A DNA stretch of 64,000 bases from Stenotrophomonas rhizophila (GTDB taxonomy: Bacteria; Pseudomonadota; Gammaproteobacteria; Xanthomonadales; Xanthomonadaceae): assembly GCF_007667275.1 (NCBI RefSeq), contig NZ_VDQT01000001.1:434001-498000 (forward strand). Direction: 5' to 3'. Shown piece by piece: positions 51,994 to 62,690 of this stretch; the stretch's first letter is position 1; each line of letters opens with the position of its first letter. The notes under the pieces are model-generated. The model did not search any database. It saw only the letters and a program-made list of their open reading frames with translations, and was not told the origin of the DNA. The position numbers and the translations under genes were made by a program.

Positions 51994-54270
51994 ATGCCCA
52001 TGAATCTTTCCAGCCGCTTCTCCAACCTGTCCGTCCGCGGCAAGTTGAACCTGCTTACCGCCCTGATCGCCATCGGCGTGATCGCCCTGGCCATCATTGC
52101 CGCGCGCATGCAGTACCTCGACCTGGCCGAGACGCGCAAGGAAGGCCTGAAGACCCAGGTCGAACTGACCTACGGCATCTTCGACCATTACAAGCGCCTG
52201 GCCGGCACCGGCGAACTCACCGAGGAAGCGGCAAAGGCGGCTGCCCTGCAGGCACTGAACAGCATGCGCGCCGACGGCGACAGCGCCTACTACAACGTCC
52301 TGGCCACCGATTACACCCTGCTCATGCACCCCTTCGCCCCGACGCGCGTCGGCAAGGTGCAGAAGGACTACACCTCCAAGGATGGCGTGCCGATCTACCT
52401 GCAGCAGGTGGACATGGCCAAGACCGGCGGTGGCTTCACCTACTATTCCACCACCAAGCCGGGCAATGGCGACGCGCTGATCGAAAAGGCCACCTACGCC
52501 GGCATGTATGCCCCGTGGCAATGGGTGGTCACCAGCGGCGTGTACATGGACGATGTGCAGTCCGATGCACTCGCCTTCACCGGCATCATGGCCGGCAGCG
52601 GCGGCGCGCTGGTGCTGGTGGTGCTGGCCCTGAGCTGGCTGATCGGCAACCGCATCACCGGTCCGCTGCGCCAGGCCACCGGCGTGGCCGAAAGCATCGC
52701 CCGAGGCAAGCTGGACACCCGCATCGGCGCGCAGGCCCAGGACGAACCGGGTCGCCTGCTGGAAAGCATGGGCCGCATGCAGCAGCAGCTGCACGCAGTC
52801 ATCGGCGCCCAGCGCGAGATGGCCAGCCAGCACGACGCCGGCCAGACCGGCTATCGCATGGACGAGACCGCGTTCCCGGGCGAATACGGCCTGATGGTGC
52901 ACGAAACCAATACCCTGGTCGGCGCCCACGTGCAGACCATGCAGGACGTGCTGGCCGTGGTCCAGCGCTATGCGGTCGGCGACCTCAGCGCCGACATCGC
53001 CCGCTATCCGGGCGAGAAGGCAGCGATCAGCACCACCGTGGACGCGGTCAAGCACAACCTGGCCAGCATCAATGCCGAGATCAAGCGCCTGGGTGCGGCC
53101 GCCGCCGCTGGCGACTTCAGCCAGCGCGGCGACGTCGCCCGCTTCGATCATGACTTCGCGCAGATGATCGCCAGCCTCAACGCGATGATGCAGGTCAGCG
53201 ACGACAACCTGGGCAAGCTCTCGCAGCTGCTCTCGGCCATTGCCGAAGGCGATCTCACCGCACGCATGCACGGCGAGTTCCAGGGCGTGTTCGCGACCAT
53301 GCGCGACGACGCCAACGCCACCGTCGCCCAGCTGACCCAGATCGTCGGCCAGATCCAGGAAGCGGCGGGCAACATCAACCTGGCCGCGGGCGAAATCGCG
53401 ACCGGCAACAGCGACCTGTCGCGCCGCACCGAACAGCAGGCCGCCAACCTGGAAGAAACCGCCGCCTCGATGGAGGAACTCACCTCCACCGTGCGCCAGA
53501 ACGCCGAACATGCGCGCCAGGCCAACCAGCTGTCGATCGGTGCGCACAGCGTGGCCTCGCAGGGCGGTGAAGTGGTCGGCCAGGTGGTCACCACCATGAG
53601 CGCGATCGAAGCCAGTTCCCGGCGCATCGCCGAGATCATCTCGGTGATCGACGGCATTGCCTTCCAGACCAACATCCTGGCGCTGAACGCCGCTGTCGAA
53701 GCGGCCCGCGCCGGCGAACAGGGCCGTGGCTTCGCCGTGGTCGCCTCGGAAGTGCGCACCCTGGCCCAGCGCTCGGCCGGCGCCGCCAAGGAAATCAAGG
53801 GCCTGATCGACGACTCGGTGGCCAGCGTCGCCGACGGTTCGGCGCTGGTCCGGCAGGCCGGCACCACCATGGGCGAGATCGTCGCCTCGGTGCAGCGCGT
53901 GAACGACATCATGGCCGAGATCTCGGCGGCCTCGCAGGAACAGTCGGCCGGCATCGAGCAGGTCAACCAGACCGTGGTGCAGATGGACGAAACCACCCAG
54001 CAGAACGCCGCGCTGGTGGAGGAAGCTACCGCTGCGGCACGGGCCATGGAAGAACAGGCCACGCAGCTGGCCGACGCAGTGTCGATCTTCCGCCTCGACA
54101 ACCAGGTCGCCGCGGCAGTGAGCGCCGTGGCCGCACGGGTGGCGCCGCCGGCGCCGCTGCGCAGCGTGAAGCCGGTGGTCGCGGCGAAGACGTCGGCAGC
54201 GAAGCCGTCCGCCGCCCCGCGTGCCGCGCGCACCACCCCGGCCGACGACGGCAACTGGCAGGAATTCTGA
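51994..54270 (+). CDS. Methyl-accepting chemotaxis protein with single Cache domain
   Basis: A 758-residue chemoreceptor. It has TM1 (about 17-38), an sCache_2-type periplasmic sensor (about 40-190; [56 protein letters not shown]), TM2 (about 197-219), HAMP, further HAMP-like repeats, and the conserved signalling tip. It ends GNWQEF, the closest of the three to the E. coli NWETF tether. sCache receptors of this type often sense small organic acids (family knowledge), which would fit the acid-catabolism genes downstream only by speculation. Confidence 0.95.
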   Translation: MPMNLSSRFSNLSVRGKLNLLTALIAIGVIALAIIAARMQYLDLAETRKEGLKTQVELTYGIFDHYKRLAGTGELTEEAAKAAALQALNSMRADGDSAYYNVLATDYTLLMHPFAPTRVGKVQKDYTSKDGVPIYLQQVDMAKTGGGFTYYSTTKPGNGDALIEKATYAGMYAPWQWVVTSGVYMDDVQSDALAFTGIMAGSGGALVLVVLALSWLIGNRITGPLRQATGVAESIARGKLDTRIGAQAQDEPGRLLESMGRMQQQLHAVIGAQREMASQHDAGQTGYRMDETAFPGEYGLMVHETNTLVGAHVQTMQDVLAVVQRYAVGDLSADIARYPGEKAAISTTVDAVKHNLASINAEIKRLGAAAAAGDFSQRGDVARFDHDFAQMIASLNAMMQVSDDNLGKLSQLLSAIAEGDLTARMHGEFQGVFATMRDDANATVAQLTQIVGQIQEAAGNINLAAGEIATGNSDLSRRTEQQAANLEETAASMEELTSTVRQNAEHARQANQLSIGAHSVASQGGEVVGQVVTTMSAIEASSRRIAEIISVIDGIAFQTNILALNAAVEAARAGEQGRGFAVVASEVRTLAQRSAGAAKEIKGLIDDSVASVADGSALVRQAGTTMGEIVASVQRVNDIMAEISAASQEQSAGIEQVNQTVVQMDETTQQNAALVEEATAAARAMEEQATQLADAVSIFRLDNQVAAAVSAVAARVAPPAPLRSVKPVVAAKTSAAKPSAAPRAARTTPADDGNWQEF

Positions 54271-54271
54271 C

Positions 54272-54294
54272 GTAGAGCGGGGCTCTGCCCCGCT
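54272..54294 (+). repeat. SMAG palindrome between MCP and cheR
   Basis: GTAGAGCGGGG...CCCCGCT starts 1 base after the MCP stop codon. It is 34 bp before the cheR start, so it lies within a likely co-transcribed unit. Confidence 0.8.
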
Positions 54295-54327
54295 GTCCGC
54301 CGCCCTCCCCTTCTTCCGAGTCCGTCC

Positions 54328-55194
54328 GTGACCACGCCCACCGCACCTGCCTCCGCCAGCACCCAGAACAGTCGTGAATTCGAGTTCGCCGACCGCGACT
54401 TCCGCCGCATCTGCGACCTGATCTACCAGCGTGTCGGCATTTCGCTGGCACCGGCCAAGCGCGACATGGTTTACGGGCGCCTGTCGCGGCGCCTGCGTGC
54501 GCTCGGCCTGCGCAGCTTCCAGGACTACCTGGACCAGCTGGAAAGCCAGGGCGGCGACGAGTGGCAGGCGTTCACCAACGCCCTGACCACCAACCTGACC
54601 GCGTTCTTCCGCGAACCGCACCACTTCGAAAAGCTCGACACCGAACTGCGCGCGCGCAGCGGCCGCGGCACCCTGCAGCTGTGGTCGTGCGCCGCGTCCA
54701 CCGGCGAGGAGCCCTACTCGATGGCGATCACCGCCTGCGAGGCGTTCGGCACGCTCAAGCCACCGGTACGGATCCTCGCCACCGACGTCGACACCCAGGT
54801 GCTGGCCACCGCCAGCCGCGGCGTGTACGCCATCGACCGCGTGTCCGGGCTCGATCCAGCAATCAAGAAGCGCTACTTCCAGCGTGGCAGCGGCCCCAAT
54901 GAAGGCCAATGCCGCGTGCACCCGGCGCTGCGCGAGCTGATCGAGTTCCGTCCGCTGAACCTGCTGGCGCCCCGCTATGACGTCGGCGGCCCGTACGACG
55001 CGCTGTTCTGCCGCAACGTGATGATCTATTTCGACAAGCCCACCCAGCGCGGGATCCTCTCGCGGCTGATCCAGCACATGGGCGACGACGGCCTGCTCTA
55101 CACCGGCCATTCGGAGAACTACCTGCACGCCGCCGACCTGATCCAGCCCTGCGGGCGCACCCTGTACAAGCGCGCACCCGGGGCCCCGGCATGA
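54328..55194 (+). CDS. cheR: Chemoreceptor methyltransferase CheR
   Basis: CheR methylates MCP glutamates with S-adenosylmethionine. The 288-residue product has the N-terminal helical domain ([21 protein letters not shown]), the methyltransferase core ([39 protein letters not shown]) and the beta-subdomain loop [12 protein letters not shown]. That loop resembles the Salmonella CheR loop that binds the receptor pentapeptide, which fits the (D/N)WQEF tails of the neighbouring MCPs. The start is GTG 54328. It overlaps cheD by four bases. Confidence 0.95.
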   Translation: MTTPTAPASASTQNSREFEFADRDFRRICDLIYQRVGISLAPAKRDMVYGRLSRRLRALGLRSFQDYLDQLESQGGDEWQAFTNALTTNLTAFFREPHHFEKLDTELRARSGRGTLQLWSCAASTGEEPYSMAITACEAFGTLKPPVRILATDVDTQVLATASRGVYAIDRVSGLDPAIKKRYFQRGSGPNEGQCRVHPALRELIEFRPLNLLAPRYDVGGPYDALFCRNVMIYFDKPTQRGILSRLIQHMGDDGLLYTGHSENYLHAADLIQPCGRTLYKRAPGAPA

Positions 55195-55787
55195 ACCTGG
55201 CCGCCCGCAACGACGACGTGATGCGCTACTTCGACAGTCGCTTCAAGGTCACCGCCGCCAAGCTGCTGCCGACCCAGTACCTGGTGGTGGACGATGACAC
55301 CGCGCTCACCACCACCCTGGGCTCGTGCGTGGCCGCGTGCCTGCGCGACCCGGTGCTGAAGATCGGTGGCATGAACCACTTCCTGCTGCCCGAAGGCAAT
55401 GTCGGCGACGGTGCCCCGGCGCGTTACGGCAGCTACGCCATGGAACTGCTGATCAACGACCTGCTCAAGCGCGGCGCGCACCGCAAGCGCCTGGAAGCCA
55501 AGGTGTTCGGCGGCGCCAACGTGCTCAAGGGCTTCACCAGCAACCCGGTCGGCACCCGCAACGCCGAGTTCGTGCGCCAGTACCTGCAGGCCGAGCACAT
55601 CCCGGTGCTGGCCGAGGACCTGTGCGGCATCCACCCGCGCAAGGTGTGGTTCTTCGCCGACACCGGCCGGGTGGTGGTGCAGCGCCTGCCGCACGCACAC
55701 GAAGCCGAAGTGGCCGCGACCGAATCGGCGGTGCGTGCGCGCCTGTCCAAGGCCCCGGTCACCGGTGGCGTGGAGCTGTTCGAATGA
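55191..55787 (+). CDS. cheD: Chemoreceptor glutamine deamidase CheD
   Basis: CheD deamidates specific glutamines on MCPs. The 198-residue product carries the catalytic Cys and His in [14 protein letters not shown] and [11 protein letters not shown], and the conserved [12 protein letters not shown] segment. It overlaps cheR (ATGA) and cheB (ATGA), giving a coupled cheR-cheD-cheB adaptation cassette. Confidence 0.95.
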   Translation: MNLAARNDDVMRYFDSRFKVTAAKLLPTQYLVVDDDTALTTTLGSCVAACLRDPVLKIGGMNHFLLPEGNVGDGAPARYGSYAMELLINDLLKRGAHRKRLEAKVFGGANVLKGFTSNPVGTRNAEFVRQYLQAEHIPVLAEDLCGIHPRKVWFFADTGRVVVQRLPHAHEAEVAATESAVRARLSKAPVTGGVELFE

Positions 55788-56851
55788 TCACCGGTGCACC
55801 CTGCAGGGTCTTGATCGTCGACGATTCGGCGGTAGTGCGGCAGATGCTGAGCGAGATCCTCGCCAGCGACCCCGGCATCGAAGTGGTCGGCACCGCCGCC
55901 GACCCGCTGCTGGCACGCGAGAAGATCAAGCGCCTGGCCCCGGACGTGATCACCCTGGACGTGGAAATGCCGCGCATGGACGGGCTGGCGTTCCTGGAAA
56001 ACCTGATGCGCCTGCACCCGCTGCCGGTGGTGATGATCTCCTCGCTGACCGAGCGCGGCGCCGACACCACCCTGCAGGCGCTGGCGCTGGGCGCGGTGGA
56101 CTTCGTGTCCAAGCCCAAGCTCGACGTGGCCCGTGGCCTGCAGGGCTACGCCGAGGAGATCATTGGCAAGGTCAAGATGGCCGCGCGCTCGCGCGTGCGC
56201 ACCCTGGCCCGACCGATCGCCCCGCGCGTGACCCTGGACCCGATCGCCGCCACGCCGAAGCGCTCCATGCAGTTCCGCACCACCGACCGCCTGATCGCCA
56301 TCGGGGCTTCAGCGGGCGGCACCGAGGCGCTGCGCGTGGTGCTGGAGGGCATGCCGGCTGATGCCCCGGCGGTGCTGCTTACCCAGCACCTGCCCGCCAC
56401 CTTCAGCACCGCGTTCGCCGAGCGCCTGGACCGCCATTCGGCGATGTCGGTGCGCGAAGCCAGCGATGGCGAAGCCGTGCTCCCCGGCCATGCCTACCTG
56501 CCCCCGGGCGGCAAGCACCTGCGGGTGATCCGTGACGGTGCGCGCTGGCGCTGCCGTATCGATGACGGCCCGGCCGTGAACCGGCACAAGCCGGCCGTGG
56601 ACGTGCTGTTCCGTTCCGTGGCCGAAAGCGCCGGTGCCAACGCCATCGGCGCGATCCTCACCGGCATGGGCGACGACGGCGCCCGTGGCCTGCTGGAACT
56701 GAAGAACGCCGGCGCGCCCACCCTGGTGCAGGACGAAGCCACCAGCGTGGTGTGGGGCATGCCAGGCGCCGCGTTCAAGCTTGGTGCCGCCGAAGAGCAG
56801 GTACCGCTGGAGCGCATCGCAGAACGCCTGATGGCGTTGGCGCGGGGGTAA
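55784..56851 (+). CDS. cheB: Chemoreceptor methylesterase CheB
   Basis: CheB is the phosphorylation-activated methylesterase that reverses CheR. The 355-residue product has a receiver domain (DD at 13-14, phosphoacceptor Asp59 in [13 protein letters not shown], Lys in FVSKPK) and a catalytic domain with the Ser-His-Asp triad segments [22 protein letters not shown] and [12 protein letters not shown] 55784 overlaps the cheD stop; upstream in-frame sequence lies inside cheD. SMAG copies follow. Confidence 0.96.
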   Translation: MITGAPCRVLIVDDSAVVRQMLSEILASDPGIEVVGTAADPLLAREKIKRLAPDVITLDVEMPRMDGLAFLENLMRLHPLPVVMISSLTERGADTTLQALALGAVDFVSKPKLDVARGLQGYAEEIIGKVKMAARSRVRTLARPIAPRVTLDPIAATPKRSMQFRTTDRLIAIGASAGGTEALRVVLEGMPADAPAVLLTQHLPATFSTAFAERLDRHSAMSVREASDGEAVLPGHAYLPPGGKHLRVIRDGARWRCRIDDGPAVNRHKPAVDVLFRSVAESAGANAIGAILTGMGDDGARGLLELKNAGAPTLVQDEATSVVWGMPGAAFKLGAAEEQVPLERIAERLMALARG

Positions 56852-56873
56852 CGCCCCGACGCTGCGCGTCGCC

Positions 56874-56975
56874 GCACGACCAACGGTCGTGCGCTACCGG
56901 GCCCGACCTGGTTGCACGACCAACGGTCGTGCGCTACCGGACCCGACCCGGTAAGTCACGACCGTTGGTCGTGAC
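56874..56975. repeat. Three SMAG palindromes between cheB and the catabolic cluster
   Basis: Inverted copies 56874-56897 and 56914-56937 share the core GCACGACCAACGGTCGTGC followed by GCTAC. A forward, slightly altered copy (GTAAG, core TCACGACCGTTGGTCGTGA) is at 56951-56975. They fill the gap between two convergent units and may terminate both. Confidence 0.8.
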
Positions 56976-56986
56976 GCTCTCAACCG

Positions 56987-57874
56987 TCACGCCCAATACA
57001 ACCGCATCGGGTTGTCCACCAGCAGCCTCTGCTGCAACCCGGCGGTCACCGCGATCCGCGGAATGACATCCACCAGCGTGCCGTCATCGGGCATGTGCGA
57101 TTTCAGGTTCGGGTGCGGCCAATCCGTGCCCCACAGCACCCGATCCGGGAACTGCTCCACCAGGTAGCGTGCGAACGGCACCACATCGTCATACGTCGGT
57201 GGCCCGGACTGCGACAGCCGTTCCGGACAACTCACCTTCGTCCATACGTTCGGATGCTCCCGCATCAGCCGCACGAAGCGCTGGAACTCCGGGCCGTCCA
57301 CCGGCTGGCTCACATCCGGCCGCCCCATGTGGTCCACCACCACCGTGGTCGGCAGCGAGGTGAAGAAATCCCAGCGCTCGGCCAGGTCGGCGGCCTCGAA
57401 GTACACGACAACATGCCAGCCCAGCGGCGCGATCCGTTCAATGATGGCGTGGTAGTACGCATCCGGCTTCGGATCCACCAGCCGCTTCACGAAATTGAAG
57501 CGCACCCCGCGTACACCCGCCTCGTCCAGCTCGCGCAGTTCTTCATCGGTGACCGTATCGCGCACCGTGGCCACGCCGCGCGCGCGGCCGTCGGCACTGC
57601 GCAGCGCATCCACCAGCGCCCTGTTGTCGGCACCGTGGCAGGTCGCCTGCACGATCACGTTGCGCTCGAACCCCAGATGATCGCGCAGCGCGAACAGCTG
57701 CGCCTTGCCCGCATCGCAGGGCGTGTACTTGCGCTCGGGCGCATACGGGAACTGGTCCCCCGGGCCGAACACATGGCAATGTGCATCCACCGCGCCTGGC
57801 GGCGGCACGAACACCGGCCGGCTCGGGTCGGGGCAGAAATCCAGCCAATCGGCATCCTTCACGAAGTCCGCCAT
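56987..57874 (-). CDS. ligI: 2-Pyrone-4,6-dicarboxylate hydrolase (LigI-type)
   Basis: LigI opens the lactone 2-pyrone-4,6-dicarboxylate to 4-oxalomesaconate in protocatechuate/gallate meta-cleavage. The 295-residue amidohydrolase-superfamily protein has the HxH motif in VDAHCHVFGPG near residue 32, conserved VVYFEAADL and HMGRPD segments, and the catalytic Asp in WGTDWPHPN near residue 247. Start and stop overlap the upstream ligJ by one base (TAATG), so the two are coupled. It is the last gene of the minus-strand cluster. Confidence 0.92.
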   Translation of the reverse strand: MADFVKDADWLDFCPDPSRPVFVPPPGAVDAHCHVFGPGDQFPYAPERKYTPCDAGKAQLFALRDHLGFERNVIVQATCHGADNRALVDALRSADGRARGVATVRDTVTDEELRELDEAGVRGVRFNFVKRLVDPKPDAYYHAIIERIAPLGWHVVVYFEAADLAERWDFFTSLPTTVVVDHMGRPDVSQPVDGPEFQRFVRLMREHPNVWTKVSCPERLSQSGPPTYDDVVPFARYLVEQFPDRVLWGTDWPHPNLKSHMPDDGTLVDVIPRIAVTAGLQQRLLVDNPMRLYWA

Positions 57875-58896
57875 TACAGCCCCCTTGCCTTCAGCTGCGC
57901 ATCCAACCTCGGGTACACCCGGCGCGCGTTGCCCGACAGCACCTTGCTTCGATCCGCTGCCGACAGCCCCAGCGCTTCCACATAGCGCAGGGTGTCGTCG
58001 AAATACTGCCCGGTTTCCGGGTCGATGCCACGCACCGCGCCGACCATCTCCGAGCCGAACAGGATGTTGTCGATGTCGATCACCTTGAACAGCAGGTCCA
58101 TACCGGGCTGATGGTAAACGCAGGTGTCGAAGAACACATTCTTCATCACGTGCTCGTTCAGCGGCGGCTTGCCCAGCATATCGGCCAGGCCGCGGAAGCG
58201 ACCCCAGTGGTAGGGCACCGCGCCGCCGCCGTGCGGAATGATGAAGCGCAGCTCCGGGAAGTCACGGAACAGGTCGCCCTGCAGGAACTGCATGAACGCG
58301 GTGGTATCGGCGTTGAGGTAATGCGCGCCGGTGGCGTGGAAATTGGCATTGCAGCTGCCGGACACGTGCACCATCGCCGGCACGTCCAGCTCCACCATTT
58401 TCTCGAAGAATGGATACCAGGCGCGGTCGGTCAGCGGCAGCCCGGTCCAGTGCCCGCCCGACGGGTCCGGATTGAGGTTGCAGCCCACGAAGCCCAGTTC
58501 GTTGACACAGCGCTCCAGCTCGGCGATCGAGTTCGCGATCGGCACGCCCGGCGACTGCGGCAGCTGGCACACGCCGATGAAGGTCTCCGGGTACAGCGCC
58601 ACCACCCGCGCGATCAGGTCGTTGCAGCGCCGGGTCCATTCCGCGCTCACCGCCTCGTCGCCGATATGGTGGGCCATGGTGCTGGCACGCGGCGAGAAGA
58701 TCGTCATGTCCGCGCCGCGCTCGCGCAGCAGGCGCAACTGGTTGCCCTCCACGCTCTCGCGCAGTTCGTCGTCGCTGATCACCGGGTACACCGGCGCCGG
58801 CAGCGATGGGTCGTTGAAATGCGCCACCTGCGCCTTGCGGAACGCATCGTGGCTGGCGGGGGCGGTCGTGTAGTGACCGTGGCAATCGATGATCAT
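57874..58896 (-). CDS. ligJ: 4-Oxalomesaconate hydratase (LigJ-type)
   Basis: LigJ hydrates 4-oxalomesaconate to 4-carboxy-4-hydroxy-2-oxoadipate. The 340-residue product is an amidohydrolase-fold protein starting MIIDCHGHY, with VHVSGSCNANFHATGAHYLN, RFIIPHGGGAVPYHWGRFRG and ILFGSEMVGAV. It belongs to the LigJ type rather than the unrelated PIG-L-fold GalB of Pseudomonas. It lies 22 bp after the porin gene. Confidence 0.92.
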   Translation of the reverse strand: MIIDCHGHYTTAPASHDAFRKAQVAHFNDPSLPAPVYPVISDDELRESVEGNQLRLLRERGADMTIFSPRASTMAHHIGDEAVSAEWTRRCNDLIARVVALYPETFIGVCQLPQSPGVPIANSIAELERCVNELGFVGCNLNPDPSGGHWTGLPLTDRAWYPFFEKMVELDVPAMVHVSGSCNANFHATGAHYLNADTTAFMQFLQGDLFRDFPELRFIIPHGGGAVPYHWGRFRGLADMLGKPPLNEHVMKNVFFDTCVYHQPGMDLLFKVIDIDNILFGSEMVGAVRGIDPETGQYFDDTLRYVEALGLSAADRSKVLSGNARRVYPRLDAQLKARGL

Positions 58897-58918
58897 GTGG
58901 GGCCTCGTGGGGGAGGAA

Positions 58919-60199
58919 TTACCAGCCGAACAGCTGGGCGAAGTGGACGTCCACGCGCAGGCCGACGATCAACGCGTCGGGGATGTCGGTGCTGCGGGTC
59001 GGCGCGTAGATCGGATCCGGGTTGATCACATACTGCAGGTTGGGCATCAGCCGGATGCCCTTGTGCACCGCCCAGCCATAGCTGAGCTCGGCGATGATCT
59101 CGTCGGCATTCGGCGCACCGCTGCCGCCGTTGCGTGCGCGGCGGTCGCGCAGGAACGCGATCTGTTCATCGCTGAAGTGGGTGTTGGACACGAACATCGC
59201 CAGGGTGTCCTGGTCGCGGCCGGCGAAGGTACCGGTCTTCACGAAGCCGACCGCGGCGAACTGGTCTACCGGGGCTTCGTTGCCGGTGTTGACGTAGGCG
59301 CGGGCGAACAGCGCCAGGTTGCGCTTGCCCTCCCCCCGCCACACGGTCTGGTCGGCCATCGCGTACCAGCCCGCGCGTGCGCCCTCCTGCATCGCCGTGG
59401 GCTTGCCGGTCAGCGCGGCGGAGTTGCCGTTGGCGTCGAAATAGGAGCTCTTGCCGCCATCGGTGTTGCGGTACATGCCCAACCGGTAGGTGCGCGGCAG
59501 GCGGTCATTGGCGAAGCTGGTCTGGTAGCCGGCCTCATAGGCCGTGATGGTGCCGGTGCCCTCGCCCACGGAGAAGTCCAGGCCGTTCTTCCCCGCCTTG
59601 TTCAGCTCGTTGTTGTAATCGAACGCGCCGCCCTGCACATACCAGCGATCATTCACGTCGTAGCGCAGGATGCCGGCCCAGGACGAGTTCGGGAACGCGG
59701 TGATGCCCAGGTCGGTGATCGCGCCATACGGGGTGAGGCACATGGCGTTGCTCATGAACACGCAGTTGAGCGCGGAATTGTTGAAGTAGCTGTTCACCGG
59801 CGCGCGGCCAGCGGTGATGCTCAGGCCGTTGTCGAAGCGGTGGCGCACGGTCAGCCGGGTCAGGCGACCCCCGGCCACCGGCCGCCAGGTCTGCTGCGCG
59901 CTGATCGAATTTCCGATCTTTTCGCGCGCCAGGTTGCGCCCGGCAAACCAGGCCCACTGCGCGTCCACGTCGGTGTTGTGCACGCCGAACAGCGCGTCCA
60001 GGTCGAACTTCGACTGGGCCATGATCCAGTACGAACCTTCGGTGCCCTGCTCCACCCCGCCTACGGGGTTGGAGGCGACGTTACCAACGACATCGAGGGT
60101 CAGGTCGACGCCTTTGGGCAGGGTGCCCTCGGCGGCGGCCGGTGCGGCCAGCGCAGCGCTCAGCAGCAGCGCCAGCGGGGTGTGACGGAGGATGGACAT
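58919..60199 (-). CDS. oprB: OprB-family outer-membrane porin
   Basis: A 426-residue outer-membrane beta-barrel with a signal peptide (about 1-23, cut in APAAAEG) and a C-terminal aromatic residue (FGW). Segments such as YWIMAQSKFDLDALFG, AGRAPVNSYFNNSALNCVF and AELSYGWAVHKGIRLMPNLQY fit the OprB carbohydrate-selective porin family. In this cluster it more likely admits the aromatic or dicarboxylic acid substrate (inference from neighbours). It lies between the dctA-type transporter and ligJ. Confidence 0.85.
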   Translation of the reverse strand: MSILRHTPLALLLSAALAAPAAAEGTLPKGVDLTLDVVGNVASNPVGGVEQGTEGSYWIMAQSKFDLDALFGVHNTDVDAQWAWFAGRNLAREKIGNSISAQQTWRPVAGGRLTRLTVRHRFDNGLSITAGRAPVNSYFNNSALNCVFMSNAMCLTPYGAITDLGITAFPNSSWAGILRYDVNDRWYVQGGAFDYNNELNKAGKNGLDFSVGEGTGTITAYEAGYQTSFANDRLPRTYRLGMYRNTDGGKSSYFDANGNSAALTGKPTAMQEGARAGWYAMADQTVWRGEGKRNLALFARAYVNTGNEAPVDQFAAVGFVKTGTFAGRDQDTLAMFVSNTHFSDEQIAFLRDRRARNGGSGAPNADEIIAELSYGWAVHKGIRLMPNLQYVINPDPIYAPTRSTDIPDALIVGLRVDVHFAQLFGW

Positions 60200-60278
60200 G
60201 GAATCTCCCTCCCCGCTGCCGTGGGCAGCGGGTTCAATGCATAGGGGGGGGCGCCGCGGGCAGCCCGCGGCGCGTCGG

Positions 60279-61592
60279 TCAGGCCTCGCGGACGCCCAGA
60301 TGGCGCAGGCGGGCGCGGCGGGTGCCGATCTGTTCGGCCATCACCTTCTCGTCCAGCTTGCCTTCCCACTTGGCGATCACCAGCACCGCGATCGCGTTGC
60401 CGACCAGGTTCACGAAGGTCAGGCCTTCGGCCAGGATGCGGTGGATGCCCAGGATCAGCGCGATGCTGGCCACCGGAATCGTCCCGGTGGTACCCAGCGT
60501 CGCCGCCAGCACCACGAACGCCGCACCGGCCACGCCGGCGGCGCCCTTGGAGGTGAGCAGCAGTACCGCGATCAGCCCCAGCTGGTGCCACACGGTCAGC
60601 TCGGTGTTGGTCGCCTGGGCCAGGAACAGCGCCACCGTGGTCAGGTACAGGCAGGTGCCATCGAGGTTGAACGAGTAGCCGGCAGGAATCACGAAACCCA
60701 CCACGCCCTCTTCGCAGCCCAGCTTCTTCATCTTCTCGATCAGGCGCGGCAGGACGGTTTCGGTGGAGGTGGTGGCCGCCACGATCACGATTTCATCGCG
60801 CAGGTAGGCCAGCAGCCGCCACAGGCTGGCGCCGGTCCACCAGCACACGGCGCCCAGCACGAACACCGTGAACGCCGCGCAGACCACGAAGAACTCGATG
60901 ATCAGCTCACCCAGCGACAGCAGCGAACCGGCGCCGAACTGGCCCACGGTGAAGGCGATGGCACCGAACGCACCGATCGGCGCGAAATACATGACATAGC
61001 CGATGATCTTGAACAGCGCAGCAGAGGTGCCTTCGATCACCTTCATCACCGGCGCGCCGCGCTCACCGATGGAGGCCAACGCCACACCGAACAGCACCGC
61101 CACGAACAGCACCTGCAGCACGTGCGCTTCAGTGAACGCACTGACCAGCGTGTTGGGGATGATCGCCATGACGTACGACACGATCGACTGGTCGTGCGCG
61201 GTATGCACATAGCCCTGGATGCTGGCCATGTCGATGGTGGCCGGGTCGATGTTCATGCCGGCGCCGGGCTGCCAGAGATCCACCGCCACCAGGCCCACGA
61301 TCAGCGCCAGGATGGTGATCACCTCGAAATAGATCAGTGATTTCAGCGCGAGCCGACCCACGCTGCGCATGTCGCGCATGCCGGCGATGCCGTGCACCAC
61401 CGTCACGAAGATGATCGGGCCGATCATCATCCGGATCAGCTTGATGAAGGCATCGCCAAACGGCTTCATCGCCGAACCCCAGTCTGGCTGCAGCCAACCC
61501 AGCACCACGCCGATGATGGTGCCGGCCAGCACCTGGAACCACAATTGGCCGAAGACGCCGAAGCGGCCCTGCCGCTTCTCAACAACAGTCAT
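60279..61592 (-). CDS. dctA: DctA-type dicarboxylate/cation symporter
   Basis: A 437-residue DAACS-family inner-membrane symporter with about eight helices and two re-entrant loops. Recognisable motifs are MMIGPIIFVTVVHGIAGM, STETVLPRLIEKM and PAGYSFNLDGTCLYLTT (the NMDGT-like substrate loop, here NLDGT). C4-dicarboxylates are the usual substrates; within this catabolic cluster it may carry a pathway acid. It lies 79 bp upstream of the porin gene. Confidence 0.9.
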   Translation of the reverse strand: MTVVEKRQGRFGVFGQLWFQVLAGTIIGVVLGWLQPDWGSAMKPFGDAFIKLIRMMIGPIIFVTVVHGIAGMRDMRSVGRLALKSLIYFEVITILALIVGLVAVDLWQPGAGMNIDPATIDMASIQGYVHTAHDQSIVSYVMAIIPNTLVSAFTEAHVLQVLFVAVLFGVALASIGERGAPVMKVIEGTSAALFKIIGYVMYFAPIGAFGAIAFTVGQFGAGSLLSLGELIIEFFVVCAAFTVFVLGAVCWWTGASLWRLLAYLRDEIVIVAATTSTETVLPRLIEKMKKLGCEEGVVGFVIPAGYSFNLDGTCLYLTTVALFLAQATNTELTVWHQLGLIAVLLLTSKGAAGVAGAAFVVLAATLGTTGTIPVASIALILGIHRILAEGLTFVNLVGNAIAVLVIAKWEGKLDEKVMAEQIGTRRARLRHLGVREA

Positions 61593-61634
61593 GACAACCC
61601 TCCCAGGTCATAAGAATAGAGACGTCGCGCGTAT

Positions 61635-62690
61635 TCAGTCGAACAGCACGCCGTCGAACAGCTTTCGGGCGGTGCGCAGGATGGCCGCTGCGGCCACCTG
61701 CCCGTCGGCATCGCGTTCCAGCACGCAGCCGGTGCTGCCGCTGGGGTGTTCGATGTCCAGCTGCAGGCGGCTACCGTCTGGCACCACCGCGAGCGCATGG
61801 GCCGGTGAGCTGGGCAGCAGGCAGGCCGTGGCCACGGTGACCGCGCCCAGCACCCCGATGGAGGCGTGGCAGCGGTGAGGTATGAACGAACGCACGCAGA
61901 TCGCGCCACCGTCGCGCGGGGCAGCCACCAACATCATCTTGGGCACCGACTGCGCGCTGACATCGCCCAGGTTCATCAACGGCCCAGCCTGCAGGCGGAT
62001 CGCCTCCAGTCGCGCCTTCAACGTGTGATCGGCATCCAGCGTGGCGCGGTCTTCGTACCCGCTCACGCCCACATCGCTGGCGCGCAGCACCACGCAGGGC
62101 ATGCCGTTGTCGATCAGGGTGAGCTCCACCCCGTCGAGCACATCTACCGCGTTGCCGGTCGGCAGCAACGCGCCGCAGCTGGAACCGGCGATGTCGGCGA
62201 AGGTTAGCGGAACAGGCGCTGCTGTGCCCGGCACACCGTCGATCCGCGCCGAACCGTCGTAGCGCACCTGGCCGCCGGGCGTCTGTACGTTGGCGATGGC
62301 TACCTTGCCGGTGTTCACCATGAAGATGCGCACGTCGGTGCTTTCGCCGGTGGACTGCACGAGCCCGCGTTCCAGCGCGAACGGCCCGACCCCGGCGAGC
62401 AGGTTGCCGCAGTTCTGTGCGTCGCTCACGACGGCCTGGTCAACGAACACCTGCAGGAACAGGTAATCCACGTCCGCGCCGGGGTGGCGCGAGGGCGAAA
62501 CCACCGCGACCTTGGAGGTCAGCGGGTCGGCGCCGCCCATGCCATCGATCTGGCGTGGGTCCGGCGAGCCGTACGCGCGCAGCAGGAACGCATCGCGCGC
62601 AGCCGCATCGGCAGGCAGGTCGCTGGCCAGGAAATAGCCGCCCTTGGACGTGCCACCGCGCATCCACATGGCGGGCACGCCCTTACTCAT
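61635..62690 (-). CDS. galD: 4-Oxalomesaconate tautomerase (GalD/LigU, PrpF family)
   Basis: Members of this PrpF-fold family convert 4-oxalomesaconate isomers so that the hydratase can act (GalD in Pseudomonas gallate catabolism, LigU in Sphingobium). The 351-residue product starts [20 protein letters not shown], the family N-terminus, and contains [19 protein letters not shown] and [17 protein letters not shown] at 62690 overlaps the aldolase gene by 8 bases. A longer in-frame start at 62855 would lie inside the aldolase gene and is rejected. Confidence 0.92.
   Translation of the reverse strand: MSKGVPAMWMRGGTSKGGYFLASDLPADAAARDAFLLRAYGSPDPRQIDGMGGADPLTSKVAVVSPSRHPGADVDYLFLQVFVDQAVVSDAQNCGNLLAGVGPFALERGLVQSTGESTDVRIFMVNTGKVAIANVQTPGGQVRYDGSARIDGVPGTAAPVPLTFADIAGSSCGALLPTGNAVDVLDGVELTLIDNGMPCVVLRASDVGVSGYEDRATLDADHTLKARLEAIRLQAGPLMNLGDVSAQSVPKMMLVAAPRDGGAICVRSFIPHRCHASIGVLGAVTVATACLLPSSPAHALAVVPDGSRLQLDIEHPSGSTGCVLERDADGQVAAAAILRTARKLFDGVLFD

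Noticed and set aside
51598-55128. 1176-codon minus-strand frame
   Set aside because: Shadow of the MCP and cheR genes; the plus-strand genes have full family signatures.
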